Counted from the first letter of the stretch, positions 1-6,827 are shown. The stretch: 6,941 bases of DNA from Cycloclasticus sp. (GCA_018066825.1 JAGPVU010000162.1:1-6941), one strand, 5' to 3'. Numbers and translations are program-made. The notes: a model not told the origin generated them from the sequence alone.

Positions 1-4
1 GAGG
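1..4 (+). promoter_or_regulatory. Shine-Dalgarno of thiC
   Basis: GAGG at the very start of the window lies 5 nt before the ATG at position 10. The spacing is on the short side but usable, and it supports that ATG. The rest of the thiC leader, where a TPP riboswitch is often found in bacteria, is outside the window and cannot be judged. Confidence 0.55.
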
Positions 5-9
5 CCGTT

Positions 10-1875
10 ATGAGTGCAATCCCCGAAGCGTTTCAGAAAAAAACAGAGGCGATGGAGGCCGCGGCCATCCAGCCTTTACCCAACTCAGAAAAGATTTATA
101 TCCAAGGCTCGCGAGACGATATTCGAGTGCCAATGCGCAAAATTAAACTCGCCGATACGACTAGCAGTACCGGTATCGAAAAAAATCCAGATGTATTTGT
201 TTACGACTGTTCAGGCGTTTATACCGACCCTGTGGCCAAAATCAATTTACGCAAGGGTTTGCCCGATGTGCGCGGCGCTTGGATTGACGATAGAAATGAT
301 ACCGAGCAATTGAGTGGGCCGAGCTCTAAATTTGGCCAATTAAGACAGGGCGACCCTGAGCTGGCGAGGTTACGTTTTGAACACGTCCATTCGCCCCGAC
401 GCGGAAAGGTGGGTGCCAATGTTAGCCAAATGCACTATGCCAAAAAAGGCATTATTACCCCAGAAATGGAATATGTCGCGATCCGCGAAAACATGAAGCG
501 TTCCGAAGTGAATGCACAACAACATCCGGGTGAGTCGTTTGGGGCGAGCATTCCGCCTGAGATTACCGCTGAGTTTGTGCGCGATGAGATTGCCCGTGGT
601 CGGGCGATCATTCCCGCCAATATTAATCACCCCGAATTAGAACCGATGATTATCGGGCGTAATTTTTTAGTAAAAATTAACGGTAATTTGGGTAATTCAG
701 CCGTTACCTCGTCGATAGAAGAAGAAGTAGACAAAATGGTTTGGGGTATTCGTTGGGGTGCCGACACGATTATGGACCTGTCTACGGGTAAAAATATTCA
801 TGAAACGCGCGAATGGATTTTGCGTAATTCGCCGGTACCGATCGGCACAGTGCCGATTTACCAAGCGCTAGAAAAAGTTAACGGTAAGGCAGAAAACCTA
901 ACCTGGGAAATTTATCGAGACACCTTAATTGAGCAAGCCGAGCAAGGGGTCGACTATTTTACTATTCACGCCGGTGTACGTTTAAAACACGTGCCAATGA
1001 CGGCCAAACGAGTGACTGGGATCGTATCGCGTGGTGGTTCGATTATGGCCAAATGGTGTTTGTCGCACCACAAAGAAAACTTTCTTTATACCCACTTTGA
1101 AGACATCTGCGAGATCATGAAAGCCTACGATGTATCGTTTTCTCTGGGTGATGGCTTACGCCCAGGTTCAATTGCAGACGCCAATGATGAGGCGCAATTT
1201 GGTGAACTAGAAACCTTGGGTGAGCTAACCAAAATCGCGTGGAAGCATGACGTGCAAACCATGATCGAAGGCCCTGGCCACGTGCCGATGCAGATGATTA
1301 AAGAAAATATGGACAAGCAGCTTGAATGCTGTGATGAGGCGCCATTTTATACCTTAGGCCCTTTAACCACCGATATCGCGCCGGGTTACGATCATATTAC
1401 GTCAGGCATTGGTGCGGCGATGATCGGTTGGTACGGCTGTGCGATGTTGTGTTATGTCACACCGAAAGAACATTTGGGTTTGCCTAATAAAGAAGATGTA
1501 CGGGTTGGGATTATTACCTATAAGATTGCCGCTCACGCAGCCGACTTAGCGAAGGGTCACCCGGGTGCGCAAATTCGTGATAACGCCTTATCCAAAGCGC
1601 GCTTTGAGTTTCGCTGGGAAGACCAATTTAATTTGGGTTTAGACCCTGCTCGTGCGCGTGAATACCACGATGAGACGCTACCAAAAGATTCCGCTAAAGT
1701 AGCGCATTTTTGTTCCATGTGCGGCCCGCACTTTTGCTCGATGAAAATTAGCCAAGACGTGCGCGATTACGCAGCAGCGCAAGGCATTAAAGCTGAAGAT
1801 GCATTGGCCGCTGGGATGGCGGAAAAATCTGCGGAGTTTACAAGCAAGGGCGCTGAAATTTATAAAAAGGTTTAG
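10..1875 (+). CDS. thiC: Phosphomethylpyrimidine synthase ThiC
   Basis: Cytoplasmic radical-SAM enzyme that rearranges aminoimidazole ribotide into hydroxymethylpyrimidine phosphate, the pyrimidine half of thiamine. The 621-residue protein is close to full family length (E. coli ThiC is about 630). Seen in the sequence: the N-terminal ThiC-associated region; a conserved core with HYAKKGIITPEMEY near residue 140, RGGSIMAKWC, EGPGHVP and LTTDIAPGYDH; and the C-terminal cluster motif C-X2-C-X4-C at C568, C571 and C576. This atypical spacing, near the C-terminus, is the ThiC hallmark and binds the 4Fe-4S cluster. H424 (in GPGHVP) and H488 (in HLGLP) are candidates for the two metal-binding histidines known in the family. 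The start is supported by GAGG 5 nt upstream. The reading frame is intact. No other thi gene is visible downstream; the next gene is convergent and overlaps the stop by 4 bases, so thiC is the last gene of its transcript. Confidence 0.98.
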   Translation: MSAIPEAFQKKTEAMEAAAIQPLPNSEKIYIQGSRDDIRVPMRKIKLADTTSSTGIEKNPDVFVYDCSGVYTDPVAKINLRKGLPDVRGAWIDDRNDTEQLSGPSSKFGQLRQGDPELARLRFEHVHSPRRGKVGANVSQMHYAKKGIITPEMEYVAIRENMKRSEVNAQQHPGESFGASIPPEITAEFVRDEIARGRAIIPANINHPELEPMIIGRNFLVKINGNLGNSAVTSSIEEEVDKMVWGIRWGADTIMDLSTGKNIHETREWILRNSPVPIGTVPIYQALEKVNGKAENLTWEIYRDTLIEQAEQGVDYFTIHAGVRLKHVPMTAKRVTGIVSRGGSIMAKWCLSHHKENFLYTHFEDICEIMKAYDVSFSLGDGLRPGSIADANDEAQFGELETLGELTKIAWKHDVQTMIEGPGHVPMQMIKENMDKQLECCDEAPFYTLGPLTTDIAPGYDHITSGIGAAMIGWYGCAMLCYVTPKEHLGLPNKEDVRVGIITYKIAAHAADLAKGHPGAQIRDNALSKARFEFRWEDQFNLGLDPARAREYHDETLPKDSAKVAHFCSMCGPHFCSMKISQDVRDYAAAQGIKAEDALAAGMAEKSAEFTSKGAEIYKKV

Positions 1876-2384
1876 TTAGCAGCGGCTTGATAGGCCTTAA
1901 TGGCGTTGATCAATTCACGCCTTAGGGGATGGATAGTGTTTATTTGACTGATCTCGTACACACAGTCCTTAGCATCCAGAGGAAAGCCTAGCTGCAAAAA
2001 GTTGATGCCTGCTTGATAATATAATTCGATAGCCCTTTCCTTGCTTGGGGCTACACCGTGGCCTGATTTATAAGCAAAGGCTAAGTTTAATTCGGCAATG
2101 GGGTTGTTTTGCTGGTGGGCTTTTTCAAGCCAGATAATCGCTTCGCTAAAATCGCCTTGTTTTTCTTGGGCACGGGTGTAGAGAAATGTACCAAGTTTAT
2201 TTTGAGCCTCAGCATTCCCCATTTTTGCTTTAGTACGCAGTTTGTCAATGACGTCGTTTTGAATGGTCGATTGAAAGTGCTCGATCGGGTTGTATAGACC
2301 GAGCAAGGCTAAAACACTGAAACCGATGATGATAATCAACAGTGAGCGAAAAGCGTTTTGTCGGTATGTTTGAAATGTATTCAT
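1872..2384 (-). CDS. Small membrane-anchored Sel1/TPR-repeat protein, function unknown
   Basis: A 170-residue protein. A short N-terminal stretch with two arginines (R8, R13) precedes one hydrophobic segment at about residues 14-30, which looks like an uncleaved signal anchor that would place the rest in the periplasm. Two Sel1-like (TPR-type) helical repeats follow: about 53-88 (AKMGNAEAQNKLGTFLY, then EAIIWLEKAH) and about 89-125 (NPIAELNLAFAYKSGHGV, then ERAIELYYQAG). The last 45 residues are helical but less clearly repeated. Sel1 repeats usually serve protein-protein contacts, so a scaffold or adaptor role is an inference; no catalytic motif is seen. It starts 11 nt after the methyltransferase stop, and a weak TGAG overlapping that stop is the only Shine-Dalgarno candidate. 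Translation coupled to the upstream gene is therefore likely. Its stop codon interlocks with that of the convergent thiC. Confidence 0.82.
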   Translation of the reverse strand: MNTFQTYRQNAFRSLLIIIIGFSVLALLGLYNPIEHFQSTIQNDVIDKLRTKAKMGNAEAQNKLGTFLYTRAQEKQGDFSEAIIWLEKAHQQNNPIAELNLAFAYKSGHGVAPSKERAIELYYQAGINFLQLGFPLDAKDCVYEISQINTIHPLRRELINAIKAYQAAAN

Positions 2385-2395
2385 GCATTAATGAC

Positions 2396-3007
2396 TCATG
2401 TTTTTAAACTGACGAGTGCCAACCAAGGCTGCTGATCGAGTGGCTTGCCTTGCGGACGATAATAATGACTTAATACTTTAAAACCAACGTGTTCTAGATA
2501 CCGTTGAGTGGATTCGAGTTCAAGATAATGCCCATAGCGTTGACCTTGCCAGCCGTCGCTATTGCCACGCGGGTTTGAGGTAAATAGTACACCGTTAGGC
2601 CGTAACGCCTGATGTAATACCTTTAACACGTGGGGCAAATGATTTTTTGGCACGTGAAACAACGACGCATTGGCAAAAATACCATCGAATGTGAAACCTG
2701 TTAAGTCGATTTCGCTAAAGGTTTGGTTGAGTGTTGGGCAGCCGCTGTATTCCTGGGCCATTTTGCAAAAAGCTGCCGAACCATCCAGCCCTATCGGGCG
2801 GTGGCCTAGCTGTTTGAATTGCTGTAGGTCTCTCCCTGGGCCACAGCCAAAATCCAAGATATCCAAAGCCTTGTCTTTCGGTAAGGCATCCAATAAGGCG
2901 TGAATGTTTTGTGACACATCGTGGTCTTTTGTACCGTGCCAAAAGGCATCTGCACTACGGTCGTAATGCGCGATGGTGCGTTGTTCTTTTTCATCGGTAT
3001 CGTTCAT
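2396..3007 (-). CDS. Class I SAM-dependent methyltransferase, substrate unknown
   Basis: A 203-residue soluble protein with a single Rossmann-type methyltransferase domain of the Methyltransf_11/25 kind. Motif I (ILDFGCGPG, residues 50-58) binds S-adenosylmethionine. GLDGS with D75 at the end of strand 2 should hold the ribose hydroxyls. FDGIFANASLFHVP (about 107-120) is the motif IV region, and LRPNGVLFTS (about 135-144) the later strand. The N-terminal YDRSADAFWHG stretch is typical of small stand-alone members. Nothing in the sequence identifies the substrate. The start is fixed: no ATG, GTG or TTG precedes it in frame before an upstream stop, and the next in-frame methionine lies beyond motif I. 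There is no Shine-Dalgarno; instead a sigma70-like promoter ends almost at the ATG. It is first gene of a probable two-gene unit with the Sel1 protein, and is divergent from uvrD. Confidence 0.88.
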   Translation of the reverse strand: MNDTDEKEQRTIAHYDRSADAFWHGTKDHDVSQNIHALLDALPKDKALDILDFGCGPGRDLQQFKQLGHRPIGLDGSAAFCKMAQEYSGCPTLNQTFSEIDLTGFTFDGIFANASLFHVPKNHLPHVLKVLHQALRPNGVLFTSNPRGNSDGWQGQRYGHYLELESTQRYLEHVGFKVLSHYYRPQGKPLDQQPWLALVSLKT

Positions 3008-3013
3008 CGTTTC

Positions 3014-3041
3014 ATAGTAAAGCCAAGCGTATGAATGTCAA
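3014..3041 (-). promoter_or_regulatory. Sigma70-type promoter of the methyltransferase-Sel1 unit, possibly leaderless
   Basis: Read on the minus strand, a consensus -35 TTGACA (3041-3036) is followed after 16 bp by the -10 box TACTAT (3019-3014), which matches TATAAT in 4 of 6 positions. With the usual geometry, transcription would begin at about 3007, the first base of the methyltransferase ATG. That fits the absence of a Shine-Dalgarno. The match to consensus is seen; activity and start point are inferred. Confidence 0.6.
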
Positions 3042-3071
3042 ACAAGCAAAGCTAAATTAGGCGATACACGT

Positions 3072-3080
3072 TAAAATAAT
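3072..3080 (+). promoter_or_regulatory. Possible -10 region of uvrD
   Basis: The A/T-rich stretch TAAAATAAT lies 5-13 nt before the uvrD ATG. TAAAAT at 3072-3077 would place +1 at about 3084, next to the start codon. No good -35 box is found 16-18 bp upstream, so this is a weak call. The real promoter may lie inside the methyltransferase gene. Confidence 0.25.
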
Positions 3081-3084
3081 TGCT

Positions 3085-5250
3085 ATGGATATTACACATA
3101 TATTAGACGGTTTAAACGACGCGCAACGTGATGCGGTCAGTGGTTCAGAAAAAGCGGCGCTTATTTTAGCCGGTGCGGGCAGCGGTAAAACCCGGGTGCT
3201 GGTGCATCGAATCGCATGGTTAATGCAGGTGGAGGGGGTATCGCCTTTCGGCATTTTGGCGGTAACGTTTACCAATAAAGCGGCCGGCGAAATGCGTGAA
3301 CGCGTACAGTCTATGCTGCAGACACCTGTTGGGGGTATGTGGATTGGTACCTTTCACGGTATCGCGCATCGTTTGTTGCGTATGCATGCACAAGAGCTTG
3401 GCTTGCCGGATGCGTTTCAAGTGCTGGATTCCGATGATCAGTTCAGAATGATTAAGCGCTTGTTAAAAAGCATGAACGTGGACGATTCGCGCTGGCCGCC
3501 ACGGCAAGTGCAGTGGTTTATTAACGGTCAAAAAGATGAAGGCCGGCGGGCCGCGCATATTGCGCCGTCGGGTGATCATTTTGAACAAAAAATGCTAGAA
3601 ATTTATGCCGAATACGAGCGTGGCTGTCAGCGTTCGGGGCTGGTCGATTTCGCCGAGTTATTACTCCGAGCGCATGAGCTGCTGCGTGATAATGATGAGC
3701 TAAGGCGGCATTATCAACAACGCTTTAAATACGTATTGGTGGATGAGTTTCAGGATACCAATACCATTCAATACGCTTGGCTAAGGTTGCTCACGCAAGA
3801 GGACGATAATCTATACGTGGTGGGTGACGACGACCAGTCAATTTATGGTTGGCGTGGCGCTAAAGTAGAAAATATTCATCGTTTTCAAAAAGACTATCCC
3901 TTACATAAAATCGTTCGCCTAGAACAAAACTACCGCTCAACCAAAACCATTTTACAGGCCGCTAATGCCGTTATCACCAATAATGACGGACGGATGGGTA
4001 AGGAGCTGTGGACTGATGGCGACGACGGCGAACTGATATCACTCTACGCGGGGTTTAACGATCAAGACGAAGCGCGTTTTGTGGTGGATAGGATTAAAGA
4101 TTGGGTTAGTCGTGATCATGCGCGAGCAGAAACGGCCATTTTGTATCGCTCGAATGCACAATCACGTTTATTTGAAGAATATTTAATGAGTGCTGGGGTG
4201 CCCTATCGAGTGTATGGCGGGCATCGATTTTTTGAACGGCTCGAAATAAAAAATGCCCTGGCCTATATGCAATTGGCTACGCATCATGAAAATGACGCTG
4301 CCTTTGAGCGCATTGTCAATACACCCACACGCGGTTTAGGGACGCGAACCTTAGATATTGTTCGTCAGCACGCTCGGGCAGCTGACAGCAGCCTTTGGCG
4401 AGCGGCGAATACCTTATGCCAAGGCACGGAGTTGAGCGGTCGGGCGTTAAGCGCACTATCGGGCTTTTTGGGTTTGATCCGGCAACTCGCTAGTGATACA
4501 CAATCGGCCAGTTTGCACGAACAGGTTGAACAGGTGTTAAGCCGGTCGGGGCTGATCGAATTTCATAAAAAAGAAAAAGGTGAAAAGGGCGAGGCGCGGG
4601 TAGAAAACTTAGAAGAACTGATCAATGCCGCGAGGCAGTTTTCTTATGAAGCGGAGGCCGATGAGAACCTCAGTGAGTTGGACTCATTTCTAGCGCACGC
4701 GGCACTGGAGGCTGGTGATGCACAAGGTGATCAATTTGAAGATTGCGTGCAATTGATGACCCTGCATTCAGCAAAAGGCCTGGAGTTTCCGTTAGTATTT
4801 TTGACCGGTATGGAAGAGGGCCTTTTCCCCAGTCAGCGTTCGGTAGACGATGTGGGCAAGTTAGAAGAAGAGCGCCGTTTAGCCTACGTGGGTATTACCC
4901 GTGCTAAGGAACAGTTGTATTTAACTTATGCCGAGTCGCGGCGTTTGCACGGTCAAGAGACTTACCCGATGCCGTCGCGGTTTATACGTGAGATTCCGGC
5001 TGAGTTAATGCAAGAGGTGCGTCTAGGTGCGCGGGTTGCAAGGCCGGTAGCCGAAACCTATAGCTCAAGTTTAAAGCAAGCACCAGACAACGGCTTTAAA
5101 ATGGGACAACGGGTGTCGCACGCTAAATTTGGTGAGGGCGTAGTACTAAACCACGAAGGTGGTGGTGCGCAGGCCCGTGTGCAAGTCAATTTTTCAAGCG
5201 CAGGATCAAAGTGGTTAATGCTGGCGTACGCTAAGCTGGAAAAACTGTAG
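3085..5250 (+). CDS. uvrD: DNA helicase II UvrD (3'-5' SF1A helicase)
   Basis: ATP-driven 3'-5' helicase that removes the incised oligonucleotide with UvrC in nucleotide excision repair and unwinds the nicked strand in MutL-directed mismatch repair. At 721 residues it is essentially the length of E. coli UvrD (720). All superfamily 1A motifs are present: Q motif at about 11-16, Walker A AGAGSGKT 29-36 with K35, motif Ia VTFTNKAAGEM 60-70, motif II VDEFQDT 219-225, motif III GDDDQSIYGWRGA 247-259, motif IV RLEQNYRS 278-285, motif V QLMTLHSAKGLEF 556-568 and motif VI EEERRLAYVGITRA 594-607. The C-terminal Tudor-like domain (about 670-719, MGQRVSHAKFGEG), which in E. coli contacts RNA polymerase, marks it as UvrD rather than Rep. 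The start MDITHILDGLND aligns with the E. coli N-terminus, so it is secure even though no Shine-Dalgarno is visible. No LexA box is seen in the 77 bp upstream. Confidence 0.97.
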   Translation: MDITHILDGLNDAQRDAVSGSEKAALILAGAGSGKTRVLVHRIAWLMQVEGVSPFGILAVTFTNKAAGEMRERVQSMLQTPVGGMWIGTFHGIAHRLLRMHAQELGLPDAFQVLDSDDQFRMIKRLLKSMNVDDSRWPPRQVQWFINGQKDEGRRAAHIAPSGDHFEQKMLEIYAEYERGCQRSGLVDFAELLLRAHELLRDNDELRRHYQQRFKYVLVDEFQDTNTIQYAWLRLLTQEDDNLYVVGDDDQSIYGWRGAKVENIHRFQKDYPLHKIVRLEQNYRSTKTILQAANAVITNNDGRMGKELWTDGDDGELISLYAGFNDQDEARFVVDRIKDWVSRDHARAETAILYRSNAQSRLFEEYLMSAGVPYRVYGGHRFFERLEIKNALAYMQLATHHENDAAFERIVNTPTRGLGTRTLDIVRQHARAADSSLWRAANTLCQGTELSGRALSALSGFLGLIRQLASDTQSASLHEQVEQVLSRSGLIEFHKKEKGEKGEARVENLEELINAARQFSYEAEADENLSELDSFLAHAALEAGDAQGDQFEDCVQLMTLHSAKGLEFPLVFLTGMEEGLFPSQRSVDDVGKLEEERRLAYVGITRAKEQLYLTYAESRRLHGQETYPMPSRFIREIPAELMQEVRLGARVARPVAETYSSSLKQAPDNGFKMGQRVSHAKFGEGVVLNHEGGGAQARVQVNFSSAGSKWLMLAYAKLEKL

Positions 5251-5294
5251 CAAAGAGAAAAGCTCAGCCCGCCTTTAACTTATGCAGGCTGAGC
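5251..5294 (-). terminator. Rho-independent terminator of the aldehyde dehydrogenase gene
   Basis: A perfect 8-bp stem, GCTCAGCC (5262-5269) with GGCTGAGC (5287-5294), extends past one C/A mismatch by two more pairs (5271-5272 with 5284-5285), leaving an 11-nt loop. Read leftward, the stem is followed directly by TTTTCTCTTTG (5261-5251), the expected U-rich tail, 12 nt after the aldehyde dehydrogenase stop codon. Rightward there is no T run, so it should stop uvrD transcripts only weakly, if at all. Confidence 0.8.
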
Positions 5295-5305
5295 GGTAGC
5301 TATTG

Positions 5306-6763
5306 TTAGAACGGGTAATGTACGTGATTGGGTGCAACGGTTACCCAACGCAACTCGGTAAACTCATCAATCACCGCACGGCCGTCAAAACGGCCATAAC
5401 CCGTGGCTTTAGTTCCGCCATAAGGTGCTTGCGCTTCACCATTAACCGTTGCGCTATTAATATGACAAATACCGGATTCAATGTGCTTTGCCAATTTCAT
5501 TGCCCTAGGGAAGTTACCGCTAAACACCGAAGCGGATAGACCGTACTCGGTATCATTCGCAACCAATAAAGCTTGCTCATCCCCCGTGACGCGAATAACG
5601 GAAATAACTGGGCCAAATGACTCTTCATGGTAGGCGCGCATGTCGCTCGTGACCTTGTCAAGAATAGTTGCCGGCATGGTTGCACCATCTGCACTACCCC
5701 CGGTGACTAGCTGAGCGCCTTTATCAACCGCGTCTTTAACAATACTGTTTAAGCGTTCGCCGGATGAGGCTTCCACCAAAGGGCCAATAATGCACTGTTC
5801 ATTACCAGCAACGGCAGGGTCACCTTGCGAGAGCTGTTGGGCGGCTAGAGCGAATTTTTCAATAAATTCATCGGCGACCTTCTCGTCTACAATAATGCGA
5901 CCGGTGGTCATGCAAATTTGGCCTTGATAGAGGAAACAGCCAAAAATAGCCGCTCTAACGGCTTCATCAATATCTGCGTCGTCAAGAATAACTAATGGCG
6001 ATTTACCGCCCAGTTCTAATAAACAACGCTTTAAATACTTCCCAGCCTGTTGCGCGATAATACTGCCCACACGGGTTGAACCGGTAAAATTAATACGACG
6101 GATAGCTGGGTGAGCGATGAGCGCTTCGGTAATGCTTGCCGCGTCCTCAGTTGCATGCGTGATGACGTTGAGTACACCTGGAGGTATACCGGCTTCCAAA
6201 AAGGCTTCAACCACGAGCATATGTGTTTTAGGACTCACTTCTGAGGCGCGAAAAACAACTGTATTGCCGCAAGCAATAGGGTAAGCAATGGCGCGGGCTG
6301 CTAGAGCAACCGGGCCATTCCATGGTGCCATGCTGAGGATAACCCCGACCGGTTGGCGAAAGGTCATCGATAAGGTATCAGGCTTATCAGTAGGAATGGT
6401 TTCGCCTTGGATTTGGGTGGTTAAGCCCGCGGCTTCTCTAAATAAGCTGGCGGCCATCATGACATTAAAGCCGGACCAAAGCGGTGAAGCGCCCACTTCT
6501 GCCGCCATGGCTTGAATAAAGTCGTTGGTTTTGCTCTCTAAAATATCAGCGGCCTTAAGCAGTAGCATGCGGCGCTCAGTCGGGCCTGTTTCTGACCATG
6601 TTTTAAATGCGATAGCGGCAGTATCGGCCGCCCTATTAGCGTCTTCTATCGTGGCAGCAGCGCCTTGGGTAACGACCTTTCCAGTCACAGAGTTAAGACG
6701 CTCGAAGGTTGCGCCAGATGAAGCATCGATGGCTTCATTATTAATAATAAGTTGTGTTTTCAT
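5306..6763 (-). CDS. NAD-dependent aldehyde dehydrogenase, salicylaldehyde/vanillin dehydrogenase (NahF/DoxF)-like
   Basis: Oxidises an aldehyde, probably aromatic, to the acid with NAD; soluble. From the ATG at 6763 the protein has 485 residues. A 489-residue reading from the ATG at 6775 is open, but that ATG overlaps the GAGG Shine-Dalgarno 6 nt before 6763, so the shorter form is preferred. In 485 numbering: PWN with oxyanion N149, FTGSTRVG at 226-233 in the NAD fold, general base E250 in LELGGKSP, nucleophile C284 in GQIC, E381 in EESFGP, and PYGGTK near 447-452. From memory, C284 and E250 are also the catalytic numbers in Pseudomonas NahF; W96 and R157 appear conserved, as does the YPF C-terminus. 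Oddity: R172 stands where most ALDHs have a lysine that contacts NAD. The exact substrate is inferred. It is a lone gene with its own promoter and terminator, convergent with uvrD and likely divergent from a gene to the right. Confidence 0.9.
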   Translation of the reverse strand: MKTQLIINNEAIDASSGATFERLNSVTGKVVTQGAAATIEDANRAADTAAIAFKTWSETGPTERRMLLLKAADILESKTNDFIQAMAAEVGASPLWSGFNVMMAASLFREAAGLTTQIQGETIPTDKPDTLSMTFRQPVGVILSMAPWNGPVALAARAIAYPIACGNTVVFRASEVSPKTHMLVVEAFLEAGIPPGVLNVITHATEDAASITEALIAHPAIRRINFTGSTRVGSIIAQQAGKYLKRCLLELGGKSPLVILDDADIDEAVRAAIFGCFLYQGQICMTTGRIIVDEKVADEFIEKFALAAQQLSQGDPAVAGNEQCIIGPLVEASSGERLNSIVKDAVDKGAQLVTGGSADGATMPATILDKVTSDMRAYHEESFGPVISVIRVTGDEQALLVANDTEYGLSASVFSGNFPRAMKLAKHIESGICHINSATVNGEAQAPYGGTKATGYGRFDGRAVIDEFTELRWVTVAPNHVHYPF

Positions 6764-6769
6764 TCGGAA

Positions 6770-6773
6770 CCTC
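6770..6773 (-). promoter_or_regulatory. Shine-Dalgarno that decides the aldehyde dehydrogenase start
   Basis: On the minus strand GAGG (6773-6770) stands 6 nt before the ATG at 6763. The alternative ATG at 6775 shares its G with this GAGG and has only A/T-rich sequence upstream with no Shine-Dalgarno. It would also leave a leader of only about 9 nt from the predicted +1. Confidence 0.75.
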
Positions 6774-6790
6774 ATATATATAAGCTTTTA

Positions 6791-6819
6791 ATTATGTATT
6801 AATTTGCTGAGTCTTTCAA
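6791..6819 (-). promoter_or_regulatory. Sigma70-type promoter of the aldehyde dehydrogenase gene
   Basis: Read leftward, -35 TTGAAA (6819-6814, 5 of 6 to consensus) and -10 CATAAT (6796-6791, 5 of 6) are separated by exactly 17 bp. Predicted +1 is about 6784, giving a leader of about 20 nt that holds the GAGG site. An inverted repeat covers the -35 box, which suggests regulation. Confidence 0.7.
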
Positions 6820-6827
6820 ATAAAGAC
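6811..6827. repeat. Inverted repeat over the -35 box, candidate operator
   Basis: GTCTTT and AAAGAC form perfect 6-bp arms around the 5-nt spacer CAAAT. The dyad encloses the whole -35 hexamer of the aldehyde dehydrogenase promoter (6814-6819), the position expected for a repressor site. No run of T follows in either direction, so it is not a terminator. The regulator is unknown. A 6-bp dyad can arise by chance in A/T-rich DNA. Confidence 0.4.

Noticed and set aside
1..9. TPP riboswitch expected upstream of thiC
   Set aside because: Only nine bases of the leader are present, so nothing can be seen for or against it.
370..630. Open - strand frames inside thiC
   Set aside because: They lie wholly within the conserved ThiC coding region, with no ribosome site or recognisable domain.
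1840..1890. Possible leftward terminator after the Sel1 gene (T-rich CCTTTTTATAAATTT on the minus strand)
   Set aside because: The T-rich part follows the stop codon, but the only hairpin before it has a 3-bp AGC/GCT stem, too weak to call.
4521..4538. 9-bp tandem repeat in uvrD (GAACAGGTT then GAACAGGTG)
   Set aside because: It encodes Glu-Gln-Val twice within an ordinary helix; two imperfect copies in a coding region need no special explanation.
5287..5310. The hairpin between uvrD and the aldehyde dehydrogenase gene as a strong bidirectional terminator
   Set aside because: The rightward side reads GGTAGCTATTG after the stem and has no T run, so only the leftward function is supported.
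5303..5539. Open + strand frame just after the uvrD terminator region
   Set aside because: It lies opposite the conserved C-terminal part of the aldehyde dehydrogenase; composition and lack of motifs mark it as a shadow.
6525..6791. Open + strand frame opposite the start of the aldehyde dehydrogenase gene
   Set aside because: Its translation is low-complexity and alanine-rich, and it mirrors the codons of a strongly conserved enzyme on the other strand. It has no family resemblance.
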